From positions 372,001-436,000 of the forward strand of contig NZ_BROH01000001.1 of NCBI RefSeq assembly GCF_027923545.1: a DNA stretch of 64,000 bases, given 5' to 3'. The notes under the pieces were generated by a model, which was not told the DNA's origin, did not search any database, and saw only the letters and a program-made list of their open reading frames with translations. The translations under genes and the position numbers were made by a program. The stretch comes from Sinisalibacter aestuarii. Its GTDB lineage: Bacteria > Pseudomonadota > Alphaproteobacteria > Rhodobacterales > Rhodobacteraceae. Positions 26,485 through 35,526 of this stretch are shown here, piece after piece (the first letter of the stretch is position 1; each line of letters starts with the position of its first letter).

Positions 26485-26530
26485 TTTGTCTAGTTGTATA
26501 GGAATATAGACAAATCGGCAAGGTGTCTAG
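26485..26530. promoter_or_regulatory. Candidate PhnF operators: three TGTCTA half-sites
   Basis: TTTGTCTA (26485-26492) and TAGACAAA (26507-26514) are a perfect 8-bp inverted repeat with a 14-bp spacer. A third copy, GTGTCTAG (26523-26530), touches the phnG start codon. The AT-rich middle contains TTGTATAG and AATATAG, which may hold the promoter. Location between phnF and phnG and the repeated half-site point to PhnF. Confidence 0.5.
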
Positions 26531-26986
26531 ATGCAGACGACAACATCGGCAAACGAGGCGCGCAAGGGTTGGCTGAGCCTGCTTGCGAAAGCCCCGCCCG
26601 CGCGGCTCGCGGCGCTTTTCGACGGAATTGGAGACAGGCCCGGTTTCACCTGGCTCCGGTCGCCCGAGATTGGCGGCGTGATGCTGCGCGGGCGCATGGG
26701 CGGAACGGGTGCGCCGTTCAACCTTGGCGAAATGACCGTGACGCGCTGCGCGCTGAAGCTGGAAAGCGGAGAGGTCGGCCATGCCTATGTGCAGGGGCGT
26801 GACAAGGCCCATGCCGAGCGCGCCGCGCTGGTGGATGCGCTGATGCAGACCGGCCAGGCCGCCGCGCTGCGGGAAGCTGTACTGATGCCGCTTGAGGCGG
26901 AGCGGGCCGGGGCGAAGCGCAGGCGTGCTGCCAGGGCCGCGGCGACGAAGGTCGATTTCTTCACCATGGTGCGGGGGGAAGACTGA
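26531..26986 (+). CDS. phnG: C-P lyase core subunit PhnG
   Basis: A 151-residue subunit of the PhnGHIJ core complex, which with PhnI exchanges the adenine of ATP for a phosphonate. The family signature is clear: GGTGAPFNLGEMTVTRCALK and GHAYVQGRDKAHAERAAL. It opens the C-P lyase operon. The start ATG 26531 is preceded only by a weak AAGG, overlapped by a TGTCTAG half-site. The stop overlaps phnH in TGATG. Length is close to the 150 residues usual for PhnG. Confidence 0.95.
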   Translation: MQTTTSANEARKGWLSLLAKAPPARLAALFDGIGDRPGFTWLRSPEIGGVMLRGRMGGTGAPFNLGEMTVTRCALKLESGEVGHAYVQGRDKAHAERAALVDALMQTGQAAALREAVLMPLEAERAGAKRRRAARAAATKVDFFTMVRGED

Positions 26987-27555
26987 TGCTGGACGATGCT
27001 CTGACAGGCGGGTTTGACGATGCGCCTGTGCAGTCGGCCCGTGCCTTTCGCGCCGCTCTTTCGGCCTTATCCCGCCCGGGCAAGATAGAGACTATTACGG
27101 GTGGATATGCGCCCGATCCGGTTTCGCCCGCCGCAGCGACGCTGTTGCTCACCCTGTGCGATCGTGAAACGCCGCTGCATCTCGCCCCCGGCCATGACGG
27201 CCAGGCGGTGCGCGATTGGGTTGCCTTCCACATCGGTGCGCCTTTGGTGGGTCCGGCGGAGGCGATGTTTGCGCTCGGGCGCTGGCAGGCGCTGATGCCG
27301 GTCACGGGGTTTCCGATTGGTACGGCGGAATATCCCGACCGGTCCGCGACGCTGATCGTCGAGCTTGATACGCTCACCGCCTCCGGTGCGCGGCTCACCG
27401 GGCCGGGGATTGAAACGGCAGCGCATCTGTCGGTGCCGGAGGTGCGCGTGCTGCGCGCCAACCGGGCGCTGTTCCCGCTCGGGCTTGATTTCTTCTTCAC
27501 CAGCGAAACCCGGCTGGCTGCCGTGCCCCGCTCGACCATCGTGGAGGAAAGCTGA
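26986..27555 (+). CDS. phnH: C-P lyase core subunit PhnH
   Basis: A 189-residue subunit of the PhnGHIJ complex. Sequence typical of PhnH includes AFRAALSALSRPGKIE near residue 20, LTLCDRETPLHLAP, and the C-terminal GIDLFF-like GLDFFFTSETRLAAVPR. PhnH is dimeric and structural; no catalytic residues are expected. It overlaps phnG and phnI by one base each (TGATG). Confidence 0.94.
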   Translation: MLDDALTGGFDDAPVQSARAFRAALSALSRPGKIETITGGYAPDPVSPAAATLLLTLCDRETPLHLAPGHDGQAVRDWVAFHIGAPLVGPAEAMFALGRWQALMPVTGFPIGTAEYPDRSATLIVELDTLTASGARLTGPGIETAAHLSVPEVRVLRANRALFPLGLDFFFTSETRLAAVPRSTIVEES

Positions 27556-28643
27556 TGTATGTCGCCGTCAAGGGTGGCGAAAAGGCCATCGACAATGCCC
27601 ATGAATGGCTGGCCGAAGAGCGGCGGGGCGATCCTTCTGTTGCCGAGCTTTCGGTCGCGCAGATCCGTGAGCAGCTCAGCCTTGCGGTCAATCGGGTCAT
27701 GGCCGAGGGGTCGCTTTACGATCCCGATCTGGCGGCGCTGGCGATCAAGCAGGCGCGGGGCGATCTGATCGAGGCGATCTTTCTGATCCGCGCCTATCGC
27801 ACCACCCTGCCGCGCATCGGCCATGCCGAGCCGGTGGATACCGGCGCGATGGCCTGCGACCGGCGGATCAGCGCGACGTTCAAGGACGCGCCGGGCGGTC
27901 AGGTGCTGGGGCCGACCTTCGACTACACACACCGTCTGCTCGATTTCGCGCTTGCCGCCGAAGGTCTGGAGCCACATGCGGAGGAGGGCTTGCCCGCCGA
28001 GGGGAAGATGCCCCGGATCACCGAATTTCTGAACAAGGAAGGGCTCATTCAGGAGGAGCCGCGGTCGGATCAGGCGCCGCCGGACATGACTCGTCAGCCG
28101 ATGGAATACCCCGCCGGACGGCCGTTGCGGCTCCAGGCACTTACCCGGGGCGATGAGGGCTTCGTGCTGTCGATGGCCTATTCCACCCAGCGCGGCTACG
28201 CCAAGAACCACCCGTTCGTGGGCGAACTGCGCATCGGCACGGTGCCGGTAGAGATGGAGATCCCCGAGCTGGGTTTTGCCATCGAGATCGGCGAGGTGGT
28301 GCTGACCGAATGCGAGACCGTGAACCAGTTTACCGGGTCCAGGACGGAGCCGGCGCAATTCACCCGTGGCTATGGGCTGGTGTTCGGTCAGACCGAGCGC
28401 AAGGCGATTTCGATGGCGCTGGTTGACCGGGCGTTGCGTTGGGAGGAGCTGGGCGAAGACGATCTCGGCGCCCCGGCGCAGGACGAGGAATTCGTGCTCA
28501 GCCACGCCGACAACATTCAGGCCACGGGCTTTCTCGAACACATCAAGCTGCCACATTATGTCGACTTCCAGTCGGAGCTGGAACTGGTGCGCAAGATCCG
28601 GGCCGAAGCGATGGATGCGGCGATGAAGGAGGCAGCGGAATGA
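27555..28643 (+). CDS. phnI: C-P lyase core subunit PhnI (nucleosidase subunit)
   Basis: A 362-residue subunit. It starts MYVAVKGGEKAI, the typical PhnI start, with AELSVAQIREQLSLAVNRVM next. Further landmarks are RRISATFKDAPGGQVLGPTF and ARPLRLQALTRGDEGF-like sequence, plus YVDFQSELELVRKIR near the end. PhnI catalyses attack of the phosphonate on ATP to give ribose 1-phosphonate 5-triphosphate. It overlaps phnH by one base. It is followed by a 189-bp gap to phnJ, the only large gap in the operon. Confidence 0.94.
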   Translation: MYVAVKGGEKAIDNAHEWLAEERRGDPSVAELSVAQIREQLSLAVNRVMAEGSLYDPDLAALAIKQARGDLIEAIFLIRAYRTTLPRIGHAEPVDTGAMACDRRISATFKDAPGGQVLGPTFDYTHRLLDFALAAEGLEPHAEEGLPAEGKMPRITEFLNKEGLIQEEPRSDQAPPDMTRQPMEYPAGRPLRLQALTRGDEGFVLSMAYSTQRGYAKNHPFVGELRIGTVPVEMEIPELGFAIEIGEVVLTECETVNQFTGSRTEPAQFTRGYGLVFGQTERKAISMALVDRALRWEELGEDDLGAPAQDEEFVLSHADNIQATGFLEHIKLPHYVDFQSELELVRKIRAEAMDAAMKEAAE

Positions 28644-28645
28644 CC

Positions 28646-28768
28646 CTACTTCTTCTTCTGTTCCTCGCGTCGCCCCACCTGCTTCCCGCGTTCGTAGGCG
28701 ACACCGATAAAGGCAACGCCGATGCTCATGCCCATGGCCAATCCGACAACGAGGCCCACCGGGTCCAT
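28646..28768 (-). CDS. Antisense 40-residue membrane peptide in the phnI-phnJ gap
   Basis: A 41-codon frame on the minus strand starts at ATG 28768 and stops at TAG 28648-28646. It is preceded by AAGGAGGG with 6-base spacing, close to a perfect Shine-Dalgarno site and among the best in the window. The peptide begins MDPVGLVVGLAMGMS, continues as a single glycine-rich hydrophobic helix (about residues 4-24), and ends in a basic tail with KQVGRREEQKKK. Most third positions are G or C, as in neighbouring genes. The gene opposes the phn operon and fills its only large gap. Function is unknown; single-helix peptides of this size often tune membrane transporters or sensors. A 53-codon sense frame over the same DNA is the competing reading. 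Confidence 0.6.
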   Translation of the reverse strand: MDPVGLVVGLAMGMSIGVAFIGVAYERGKQVGRREEQKKK

Positions 28769-28832
28769 AATCTACCCTCCTTCGATCGGGGACATGGTTA
28801 ACATGCCACAAAATATCCCTGCAGGTGAAACC

Positions 28833-29696
28833 ATGCCGGACTACAACTTCGCCTATCTCGATGAACAGACCAAGCGGATGATCCGCCGTGCTATCCTGAA
28901 GGGCGTGGCGATCCCCGGTTATCAGGTGCCGTTCGCCTCGCGCGAGATGCCTATGCCCTATGGCTGGGGCACTGGCGGCGTGCAGGTCTCGGCCGCCTGC
29001 CTCGTGCCGGAAGACAGGTTGAAAGTGATCGACCAGGGCGCCGACGATACGACCAATGCTGTTTCAATCCGCAAGTTTTTCGAAAAAACCGCCGGAATAG
29101 ACACAACCGAGCACACGGGCGAAGCGACGGTGATCCAGACACGCCACCGCATCCCGGAAGAGCCGCTCACCGATGACCAGATTCTTGTCTATCAGGTGCC
29201 GATCCCGGAGCCGCTGCGCTTTCTCGAACCGCGCGAGACGGAGACGCGCAAGATGCATGCGCTTGAGGAATACGGGCTGATGCATGTGAAGCTATATGAG
29301 GACATTGCCCGGCACGGCCATATCGCCACCTCCTATGCCTATCCGGTGAAGGTGGAAGGGCGCTACGTGATGGACCCGTCGCCGATCCCGAAATTCGATA
29401 ACCCGAAGCTTGAGAGCGCGGCGATCCAGCTTTTCGGCGCCGGGCGCGAGCAGCGTATCTACGCGATCCCGCCCTACACCCGGGTGGTGAGCCTCGATTT
29501 CGAGGACCATCCTTTCGTCGCCACGAAAGCCGATCATGCCTGCGATCTTTGCGGTGCTGAGCATAGCTATCTCGACGAGGTGATCATCGACGATGCGGGC
29601 GGGCGGATGTTCGTCTGTTCCGATACCGATTTCTGCGCCAGCCGGCAGGCCCAGGGCCATCGTGGCCGGCTCAGCCCCGGGGAGGATGCTGCATGA
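28833..29696 (+). CDS. phnJ: C-P lyase catalytic subunit PhnJ (radical SAM-type)
   Basis: About 287 residues. The N-terminal YNFAYLDEQTKRMIRRAIL block is nearly invariant in PhnJ. The C-terminal cysteines follow CxxC-x21-C-x5-C (CDLC ... VCSDTDFC), the spacing of the iron-sulfur ligands and active-site cysteine of E. coli PhnJ. It cleaves the carbon-phosphorus bond of ribose 1-phosphonate 5-phosphate. I chose ATG 28833 by family N terminus and a GCAGGTG site; ATG 28803 is possible. Its stop overlaps phnK as ATGA. Confidence 0.95.
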   Translation: MPDYNFAYLDEQTKRMIRRAILKGVAIPGYQVPFASREMPMPYGWGTGGVQVSAACLVPEDRLKVIDQGADDTTNAVSIRKFFEKTAGIDTTEHTGEATVIQTRHRIPEEPLTDDQILVYQVPIPEPLRFLEPRETETRKMHALEEYGLMHVKLYEDIARHGHIATSYAYPVKVEGRYVMDPSPIPKFDNPKLESAAIQLFGAGREQRIYAIPPYTRVVSLDFEDHPFVATKADHACDLCGAEHSYLDEVIIDDAGGRMFVCSDTDFCASRQAQGHRGRLSPGEDAA

Positions 29697-30463
29697 CCCC
29701 GCTTCTTTCTGTCCGCAACATCCGTAAGAGCTATGGCGCGCGGATCGGGTGCGCCGATGTCAGCTTCGATCTCTATCCCGGCGAGGTCATGGGGATCGTG
29801 GGCGAATCCGGCTCGGGCAAATCCACACTGCTCAACGCGCTTGCGGGCCATCTTGAGCCGGATTGCGGCGAGGTGTTGTTCGATACCCGTGCTGAGGGGC
29901 TTCGCGATACGCTTACGATGAGCGAGCCGGAGCGGCGCATGCTCTCGCGCACGGATTGGGCCTTTGTCCACCAGAACCCGCGCGACGGGCTGCGTATGGG
30001 CGTGAGCGCCGGCGGCAATGTGGGTGAGCGCCTCATGGCTGTCGGGGCGCGGCACTATGGCGATATCCGCGAAAGCGCGACCGACTGGCTCGGCCGGGTC
30101 GAGATTGCCGCCGACCGGATCGACGACCGCCCCCGCGCCTTTTCCGGCGGGATGCAGCAGCGGCTGCAAATCGCGCGCAACCTCGTCACCGGGCCGCGGC
30201 TGGTGTTCATGGACGAACCCACCGGCGGACTCGATGTCAGCGTGCAGGCCCGGCTGCTCGATCTTCTGCGCGGGCTGGTGCGCGAGATGGGCCTTTCGGC
30301 GATCATCGTCACCCATGACCTTGCCGTGGTGCGGCTGCTGGCCGACCGGCTGATGGTGATGAAGTCGGGCCGCGTGGTGGAAAGCGGGCTGACCGATCAG
30401 GTGCTCGACGACCCGCAGCACGCCTATACCCAACTTCTCGTTTCTTCCGTCTTGCAGGTGTGA
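29693..30463 (+). CDS. phnK: C-P lyase ABC-type ATPase PhnK
   Basis: A 256-residue ABC ATPase. Walker A is GESGSGKST, the Q-loop region is VHQNPRDGLRMGVSAGGNVGE (PhnK-specific), the signature is FSGGMQQRLQ and Walker B is VFMDEPTGGLDV. PhnK binds the PhnGHIJ core rather than a membrane permease. It overlaps phnJ by four bases and is three bases before phnL. Confidence 0.95.
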   Translation: MTPLLSVRNIRKSYGARIGCADVSFDLYPGEVMGIVGESGSGKSTLLNALAGHLEPDCGEVLFDTRAEGLRDTLTMSEPERRMLSRTDWAFVHQNPRDGLRMGVSAGGNVGERLMAVGARHYGDIRESATDWLGRVEIAADRIDDRPRAFSGGMQQRLQIARNLVTGPRLVFMDEPTGGLDVSVQARLLDLLRGLVREMGLSAIIVTHDLAVVRLLADRLMVMKSGRVVESGLTDQVLDDPQHAYTQLLVSSVLQV

Positions 30464-30466
30464 GCC

Positions 30467-31146
<680 letters not shown>

Positions 31147-31150
<4 letters not shown>

Positions 31151-31731
31151 GCACGGGGCGGCTCTTTGTGGTGGTCGGACCGTCCGGCGTGGGCAAAGAC
31201 AGCCTGATGCGCGAGGCGGTTCGGCTGCGGCCCGATCTGCATCTGGTGCGCCGGGTGATCACCCGGCCCGAGGCGGCGGGGGGCGAGGATTTCGAGGGTG
31301 TGAGCGAGCCGGAGTTTGCTGCGAGGCTCTCGCACGGCGATTTCGTGCTGCATTGGCGGGCGCACGGCCTGTCCTACGGTGTGCCGAAGGCGGTGCGGGC
31401 CGTGCTCGATGCGGGGCAGGATGCGGTGCTCAACGGCTCGCGTGCGGTGCTGCGCGAGACGCAGGAGGCGTTTCCCAACCTCGTCGTGATCCATGTCACC
31501 GCTCAGCCCCGGGTGCTGGCCGAACGGCTTGCCGCGCGCGGGCGCGAAAGCGCCGACGACATTGCCCGCCGCCTGAAGCGCGCGGCGATGCCCTTGCCTG
31601 AGGGTCTGAACAAGGTTGTCGAGATCGACAATTCCGGCGATTTCGCCAGCGGCGTGCAGGCCCTGCTCGATGCGCTTCGTCCGCTGGGCGCCAAGCCGGG
31701 CGATATCCGATATGAACCGCAAGATGCCTGA
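31147..31731 (+). CDS. phnN: Ribose 1,5-bisphosphate phosphokinase PhnN
   Basis: A 194-residue kinase of the guanylate-kinase fold. The P loop is VGPSGVGKDSLM, followed by VRRVITRPEAAGGEDFEGVSE-type sequence that binds the nucleotide acceptor region, and HWRAHGLSYGVP. PhnN converts ribose 1,5-bisphosphate, the end product of the C-P lyase path, to PRPP. It overlaps phnL by four bases. Length is normal for the family. Confidence 0.94.
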
Positions 31732-31741
31732 GACCAAACCG

Positions 31742-32881
31742 ATGACGGAAATGATATTCACCAATGCCCGGATCGTTCTGCCCGATGAGGTGGTGCATGG
31801 GAGCGTGTTCCTGCGGGATGGCCGGATCGCGACGCTCGACAGCGGGTCAAGCGCCGTTGCGGGCGCGGTGGACCTCGATGGCGACATGCTGATCCCGGGC
31901 CTGATCGAGCTGCATACCGACAATCTCGAACGTCATATCCAGCCGCGCCCGAAGGTGGACTGGCCGCATGCCGCCGCCATCCTTGCGCATGACGGTGAGT
32001 TGGCAAGCGTGGGCATCACCACGGTGTTCGATGCGATGCGGGTGGGTTCGATCCCCGAGGGCAAGGGGCGCTATCCGAAATACGCCCGCAGCCTCGCCTC
32101 GGAGCTCTGGGCGTTGCGCGAGGCCGGGGCGCTCAGGATCAACCACTATCTGCACCTGCGCGCCGAGGTATGCTCGGCCACGCTGGTGGAGGAGATGAGC
32201 GAATTCGGCGACCGGGACCGGGTAGGTATCGTCAGCCTGATGGACCACACGCCGGGGCAGCGCCAGTTTCGCGACATTTCGAAGCTCAAGCATTACGTGC
32301 AGGGCAAGTCGGGCATGAGCGATGCGGAGTTTGACGAGCATGTCGCGCATCTCAAGGCGCTGCGCGATGAGCACGGCGAACGGCACGAGGCTGAAGCGGT
32401 GGCGGCGGCCCGGCGTTACGGCGCGGTGCTGGCGAGCCATGATGACACGACGGAGGATCACGTAACGGTCAGCGCCGCGCATGGCATCCGGCTCGCGGAA
32501 TTTCCGACCACCGTCGAGGCGGCGCGCGCCTGCCATATGCAGGGCATTAAGGTGATGATGGGGGCGCCGAACCTGATCAGGGGCGGCTCGCATTCCGGTA
32601 ATGTCGCTGCGCATGAACTGGCGGAGGCGGGGCTGCTCGATATCGTCTCGTCGGATTATGTGCCTTCGGCGCTGATGACCTCGGCCTTCCTGCTTGCCGA
32701 TCTCTGGGACGATCTGCCGCGCGCCATCGCGACGGTGACGGCGAATCCCGCCGCGGCGACCGGGCTGACCGACCGGGGCCGGATCGCGGAGGGGCTTCAT
32801 GCCGATCTGGTACGCATCACCCGGGTGCAGGGCACGCCGGTGGTGCGCGGGGTGTGGTCGCATGGGCGGCAGGTGGGATAA
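31742..32881 (+). CDS. phnM: Ribose 1-methylphosphonate 5-triphosphate diphosphatase PhnM
   Basis: About 379 residues. It aligns with E. coli PhnM throughout: LIPGLIELHTDNLERH, SLMDHTPGQRQFRD, LASHDDTTEDH, EFPTTVEAARA and MMGAPNLIRGGSHSGNVAA. It removes pyrophosphate from the ribose 1-phosphonate 5-triphosphate made by PhnI. The start is uncertain among ATG 31712, 31724 and 31742; I chose 31742, which best fits the family N terminus. The two earlier ones would overlap phnN. It is the last gene of the operon. Confidence 0.93.
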   Translation: MTEMIFTNARIVLPDEVVHGSVFLRDGRIATLDSGSSAVAGAVDLDGDMLIPGLIELHTDNLERHIQPRPKVDWPHAAAILAHDGELASVGITTVFDAMRVGSIPEGKGRYPKYARSLASELWALREAGALRINHYLHLRAEVCSATLVEEMSEFGDRDRVGIVSLMDHTPGQRQFRDISKLKHYVQGKSGMSDAEFDEHVAHLKALRDEHGERHEAEAVAAARRYGAVLASHDDTTEDHVTVSAAHGIRLAEFPTTVEAARACHMQGIKVMMGAPNLIRGGSHSGNVAAHELAEAGLLDIVSSDYVPSALMTSAFLLADLWDDLPRAIATVTANPAAATGLTDRGRIAEGLHADLVRITRVQGTPVVRGVWSHGRQVG

Positions 32882-33148
32882 CAGGCTCTGACCGAGCCGA
32901 ATATGGCACCCGGCGGGCCGTGCTGATGGGCGACCCGTCGCGGCCCGGTAGCTTCCGCCCGAGGGCGAGGGGAAAGCGCGCAGCAGCTGACATCTCCTCT
33001 GCAACCGGCCGCCACGCCGGAGCCTTGCCTGAAAAAAGGGCGATTTCGCTCGGTCTGCACAGGGAATGGGCGAAATTTCCGGGTTCTGAACGCAGGCCTC
33101 GCTCAGAATCCTTGGAAGTCGCTCAGGAAAGGTGGTTATGCTTTCCGT

Positions 33149-34573
33149 ATGAGCGACGGTGATATCTTCGACGAGATGCGGGGCAGGGATGGCGTGTTGC
33201 GCGCGCCCTACGCGGCGTTCAACGCCTGGTTCGACGGTGAAGATCCCAGGCGATTGCGTGCCAAACAGCGCGAGGCGGAAGAGCTGTTCCGGCTCACCGG
33301 GATCACCTTCAACGTCTATGGCCGCAGCGAAGCGGAAGAGCGGCTGATCCCGTTCGATATCATTCCCCGGATCATCTCCGGTGCGGAATGGCAGAAACTC
33401 TCGCGCGGGATCGAGCAGCGGGTGCGCGCGATCAATGCGTTCCTCTACGATATCTACCACCGGCAGGAGATCGTGAAGGCTGGCCGCATCCCGGAAGAGA
33501 TGATCAGCCGCAACTCCGCCTTCCTGCCGCAGATGATCGGGGTGAATCCGGCTGGCGGCGTCTATACCCACATCGTCGGGATCGACCTCGTGCGCACCGG
33601 GCCGGGCGAATTCTACGTGTTGGAAGACAATGCCCGCACGCCGAGCGGGGTGAGCTACATGCTCGAAAACCGCGAGACGATGTTGCAGATGTTCCCGGAG
33701 CTGTTCGCGCAGAACCGGGTGCAGCCGGTGCAGAACTATCCCCGCGATCTGCTGCGGTCGCTGGCCGCTTCGGCACCCGAGGCGACAATGAGTCAGCCGA
33801 CGGTGGCGGTGCTCACGCCCGGTATCTACAACTCTGCCTATTTCGAGCACGCTTTTCTGGCCGATCAGATGGGGGTCGAACTGGTCGAAGGGCATGACCT
33901 GCGGGTGGTCGACGGGCGCGTGGCGATGCGCACGACACAGGGCTACACGCCGATTGACGTGCTCTATCGCCGGGTGGATGACGATTTTCTCGATCCGCTC
34001 AACTTCAACCCCGACAGCCAGCTTGGCGTGCCGGGGATCATGGACGTGTATCGCGCCGGCGGGATCACCATCGCCAATGCGCCGGGCACCGGCATTGCCG
34101 ACGATAAGGCGATCTACAGCTACATGCCGGAGATCGTCGAATTCTATACCGGCGAGCGGCCGCTGCTCGAAAACGTTCCGACATGGCGCTGTTCGGAGCC
34201 GGAGGCGCTGGCCTATGTGCTCGACAATCTCGACGAGCTGGTGGTGAAAGAGGTGCATGGCTCGGGCGGCTATGGGATGCTGATCGGCCCGACCGCGACG
34301 AAAAAAGACCTGGCCCTGTTCCGCCGCAAGCTGAAGGCGCGGCCGGGCAACTACATCGCCCAGCCGACGTTGTCGCTTTCGACCGTGCCGATCTTTACCC
34401 GTGCGGGGCTGAGCCCCCGGCATGTGGATCTGCGCCCCTTCGTGCTGGTCAGCCCCGCAGGGATCAAGATCACGCCGGGCGGCCTTACGCGGGTGGCGCT
34501 GAAGAAGGGGTCGCTGGTGGTGAACTCGTCGCAGGGCGGCGGCACCAAGGACACCTGGGTGCTGGAGGACTGA
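33149..34573 (+). CDS. Circularly permuted ATP-grasp protein of the Anbu locus
   Basis: A 474-residue protein of the circularly permuted ATP-grasp type (COG2308). Landmarks are RTGPGEFYVLEDNARTPSGV, LGVPGIMDVYRAGGITIANA, VVKEVHGSGGYGML and the C-terminal GLTRVALKKGSLVVNSSQGG. Such enzymes are predicted to ligate an amino acid or peptide to another molecule using ATP. It is the first of four genes with the alpha-E, transglutaminase and Anbu peptidase genes. The ribosome binding site is weak. A 267-bp gap separates it from phnM, in which I see no clear regulatory element. Confidence 0.9.
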   Translation: MSDGDIFDEMRGRDGVLRAPYAAFNAWFDGEDPRRLRAKQREAEELFRLTGITFNVYGRSEAEERLIPFDIIPRIISGAEWQKLSRGIEQRVRAINAFLYDIYHRQEIVKAGRIPEEMISRNSAFLPQMIGVNPAGGVYTHIVGIDLVRTGPGEFYVLEDNARTPSGVSYMLENRETMLQMFPELFAQNRVQPVQNYPRDLLRSLAASAPEATMSQPTVAVLTPGIYNSAYFEHAFLADQMGVELVEGHDLRVVDGRVAMRTTQGYTPIDVLYRRVDDDFLDPLNFNPDSQLGVPGIMDVYRAGGITIANAPGTGIADDKAIYSYMPEIVEFYTGERPLLENVPTWRCSEPEALAYVLDNLDELVVKEVHGSGGYGMLIGPTATKKDLALFRRKLKARPGNYIAQPTLSLSTVPIFTRAGLSPRHVDLRPFVLVSPAGIKITPGGLTRVALKKGSLVVNSSQGGGTKDTWVLED

Positions 34574-34577
34574 GCGG

Positions 34578-35519
34578 ATGTTGGGCAAAACCGCAAACGG
34601 CCTCTTCTGGATGTTTCGCTACCTTGAGCGGGCGGAAAACACCGCGCGGCTGATCGAGACGGGGCAGCGTATCGCGCTCACCCGGCTTGGCTCGACGGAG
34701 GATGAATGGCGCTCGGTGCTGCAGACGGCGGCGGCCTGCGACGGTTATGACGCGCGGCACGATGCGGTGACGAAGGACGCGGCAATCGACTGGATGCTGC
34801 GCAACAAGGATAACCCGGCTTCGGTCATGTCGTCGCTCGCGGCGGCGCGACAGAATGCCCGGATGGTGCGCACGGCCATCACCCATGAAGTGTGGGAGGC
34901 GACGAACGGCGCCTATATGAATGTGCGGGATCTTCTCGCGCGCAAAGTGTCGGAGCGCGATCTGCCTTCGGTGCTGGGCACGATCCGCTCGCGCACGGCG
35001 CTGGTGCGCGGGGCGACCCACGGCACCATGCTGCGCAACGATATCTACGACTTCGCCCGCATCGGCACCTTCCTTGAACGGGCCGACAACACCGCGCGCA
35101 TCCTCGACGTGAAATATTATGTGCTCCTGCCCTCGGTCATGGCCGTGGGCAGCGAGGTGGACAACGTGCAATGGGAGACGATCCTGCGTTCGGTTTCGGC
35201 GCGCGGCGGGTTTCGTATGGCCTATGGCTCCACCTCCGACCCGCGCGACATTGCCCGGTTCCTGATCCTCGACAAACGGATGCCGCGCAGCCTTGCGTTC
35301 TGCGCGCGCAAGATGCGCGACAATATGGGGTATCTCGCCGCCGATTACGGCAAGCGGCCCCGGTCGTTCTCGATGGCCGATCATATCGAACGGCACTATC
35401 TGTCTTACGATATCGACTCGGTGTTCGATTACGGCCTGCACCAGTTCATCCAGCGGGTGATTGCCTTGCTGGATGAGCTCGCCCGGCAGATCGAGATCGA
35501 CTACCGGTTCTACGAGTGA
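34578..35519 (+). CDS. Alpha-E domain protein of the Anbu locus
   Basis: A 313-residue all-helical protein (COG2307, alpha-E). The start GKTANGLFWMFRYLERAENT is diagnostic, and a second arginine-rich helix IGTFLERADNTARILDVKYY repeats that theme near residue 170. The family has no known enzymatic activity but nearly always accompanies the circularly permuted ATP-grasp protein, probably as its partner. The gene starts four bases after the ATP-grasp stop and ends seven bases before the transglutaminase gene. Confidence 0.9.
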   Translation: MLGKTANGLFWMFRYLERAENTARLIETGQRIALTRLGSTEDEWRSVLQTAAACDGYDARHDAVTKDAAIDWMLRNKDNPASVMSSLAAARQNARMVRTAITHEVWEATNGAYMNVRDLLARKVSERDLPSVLGTIRSRTALVRGATHGTMLRNDIYDFARIGTFLERADNTARILDVKYYVLLPSVMAVGSEVDNVQWETILRSVSARGGFRMAYGSTSDPRDIARFLILDKRMPRSLAFCARKMRDNMGYLAADYGKRPRSFSMADHIERHYLSYDIDSVFDYGLHQFIQRVIALLDELARQIEIDYRFYE

Positions 35520-35526
35520 GGTCCGG

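Noticed and set aside
28640-28801. 53-codon plus-strand frame overlapping the phnI stop by ATGA, with a leucine-rich start
   Set aside because: Its leucine run mirrors the lysine codons of the antisense frame, it uses the rare codon CTA twice, and it has no family resemblance. The ATGA overlap keeps it as a weak alternative to the antisense gene.
32882-33148. Gap between phnM and the ATP-grasp gene
   Set aside because: Only a short CCGGC/GCCGG stem and an A run were seen; neither makes a convincing terminator or promoter.
31847-34588. Minus-strand open frame of 913 codons
   Set aside because: It spans phnM and the ATP-grasp gene in antisense, is rich in His and Arg and shows no recognisable domain.
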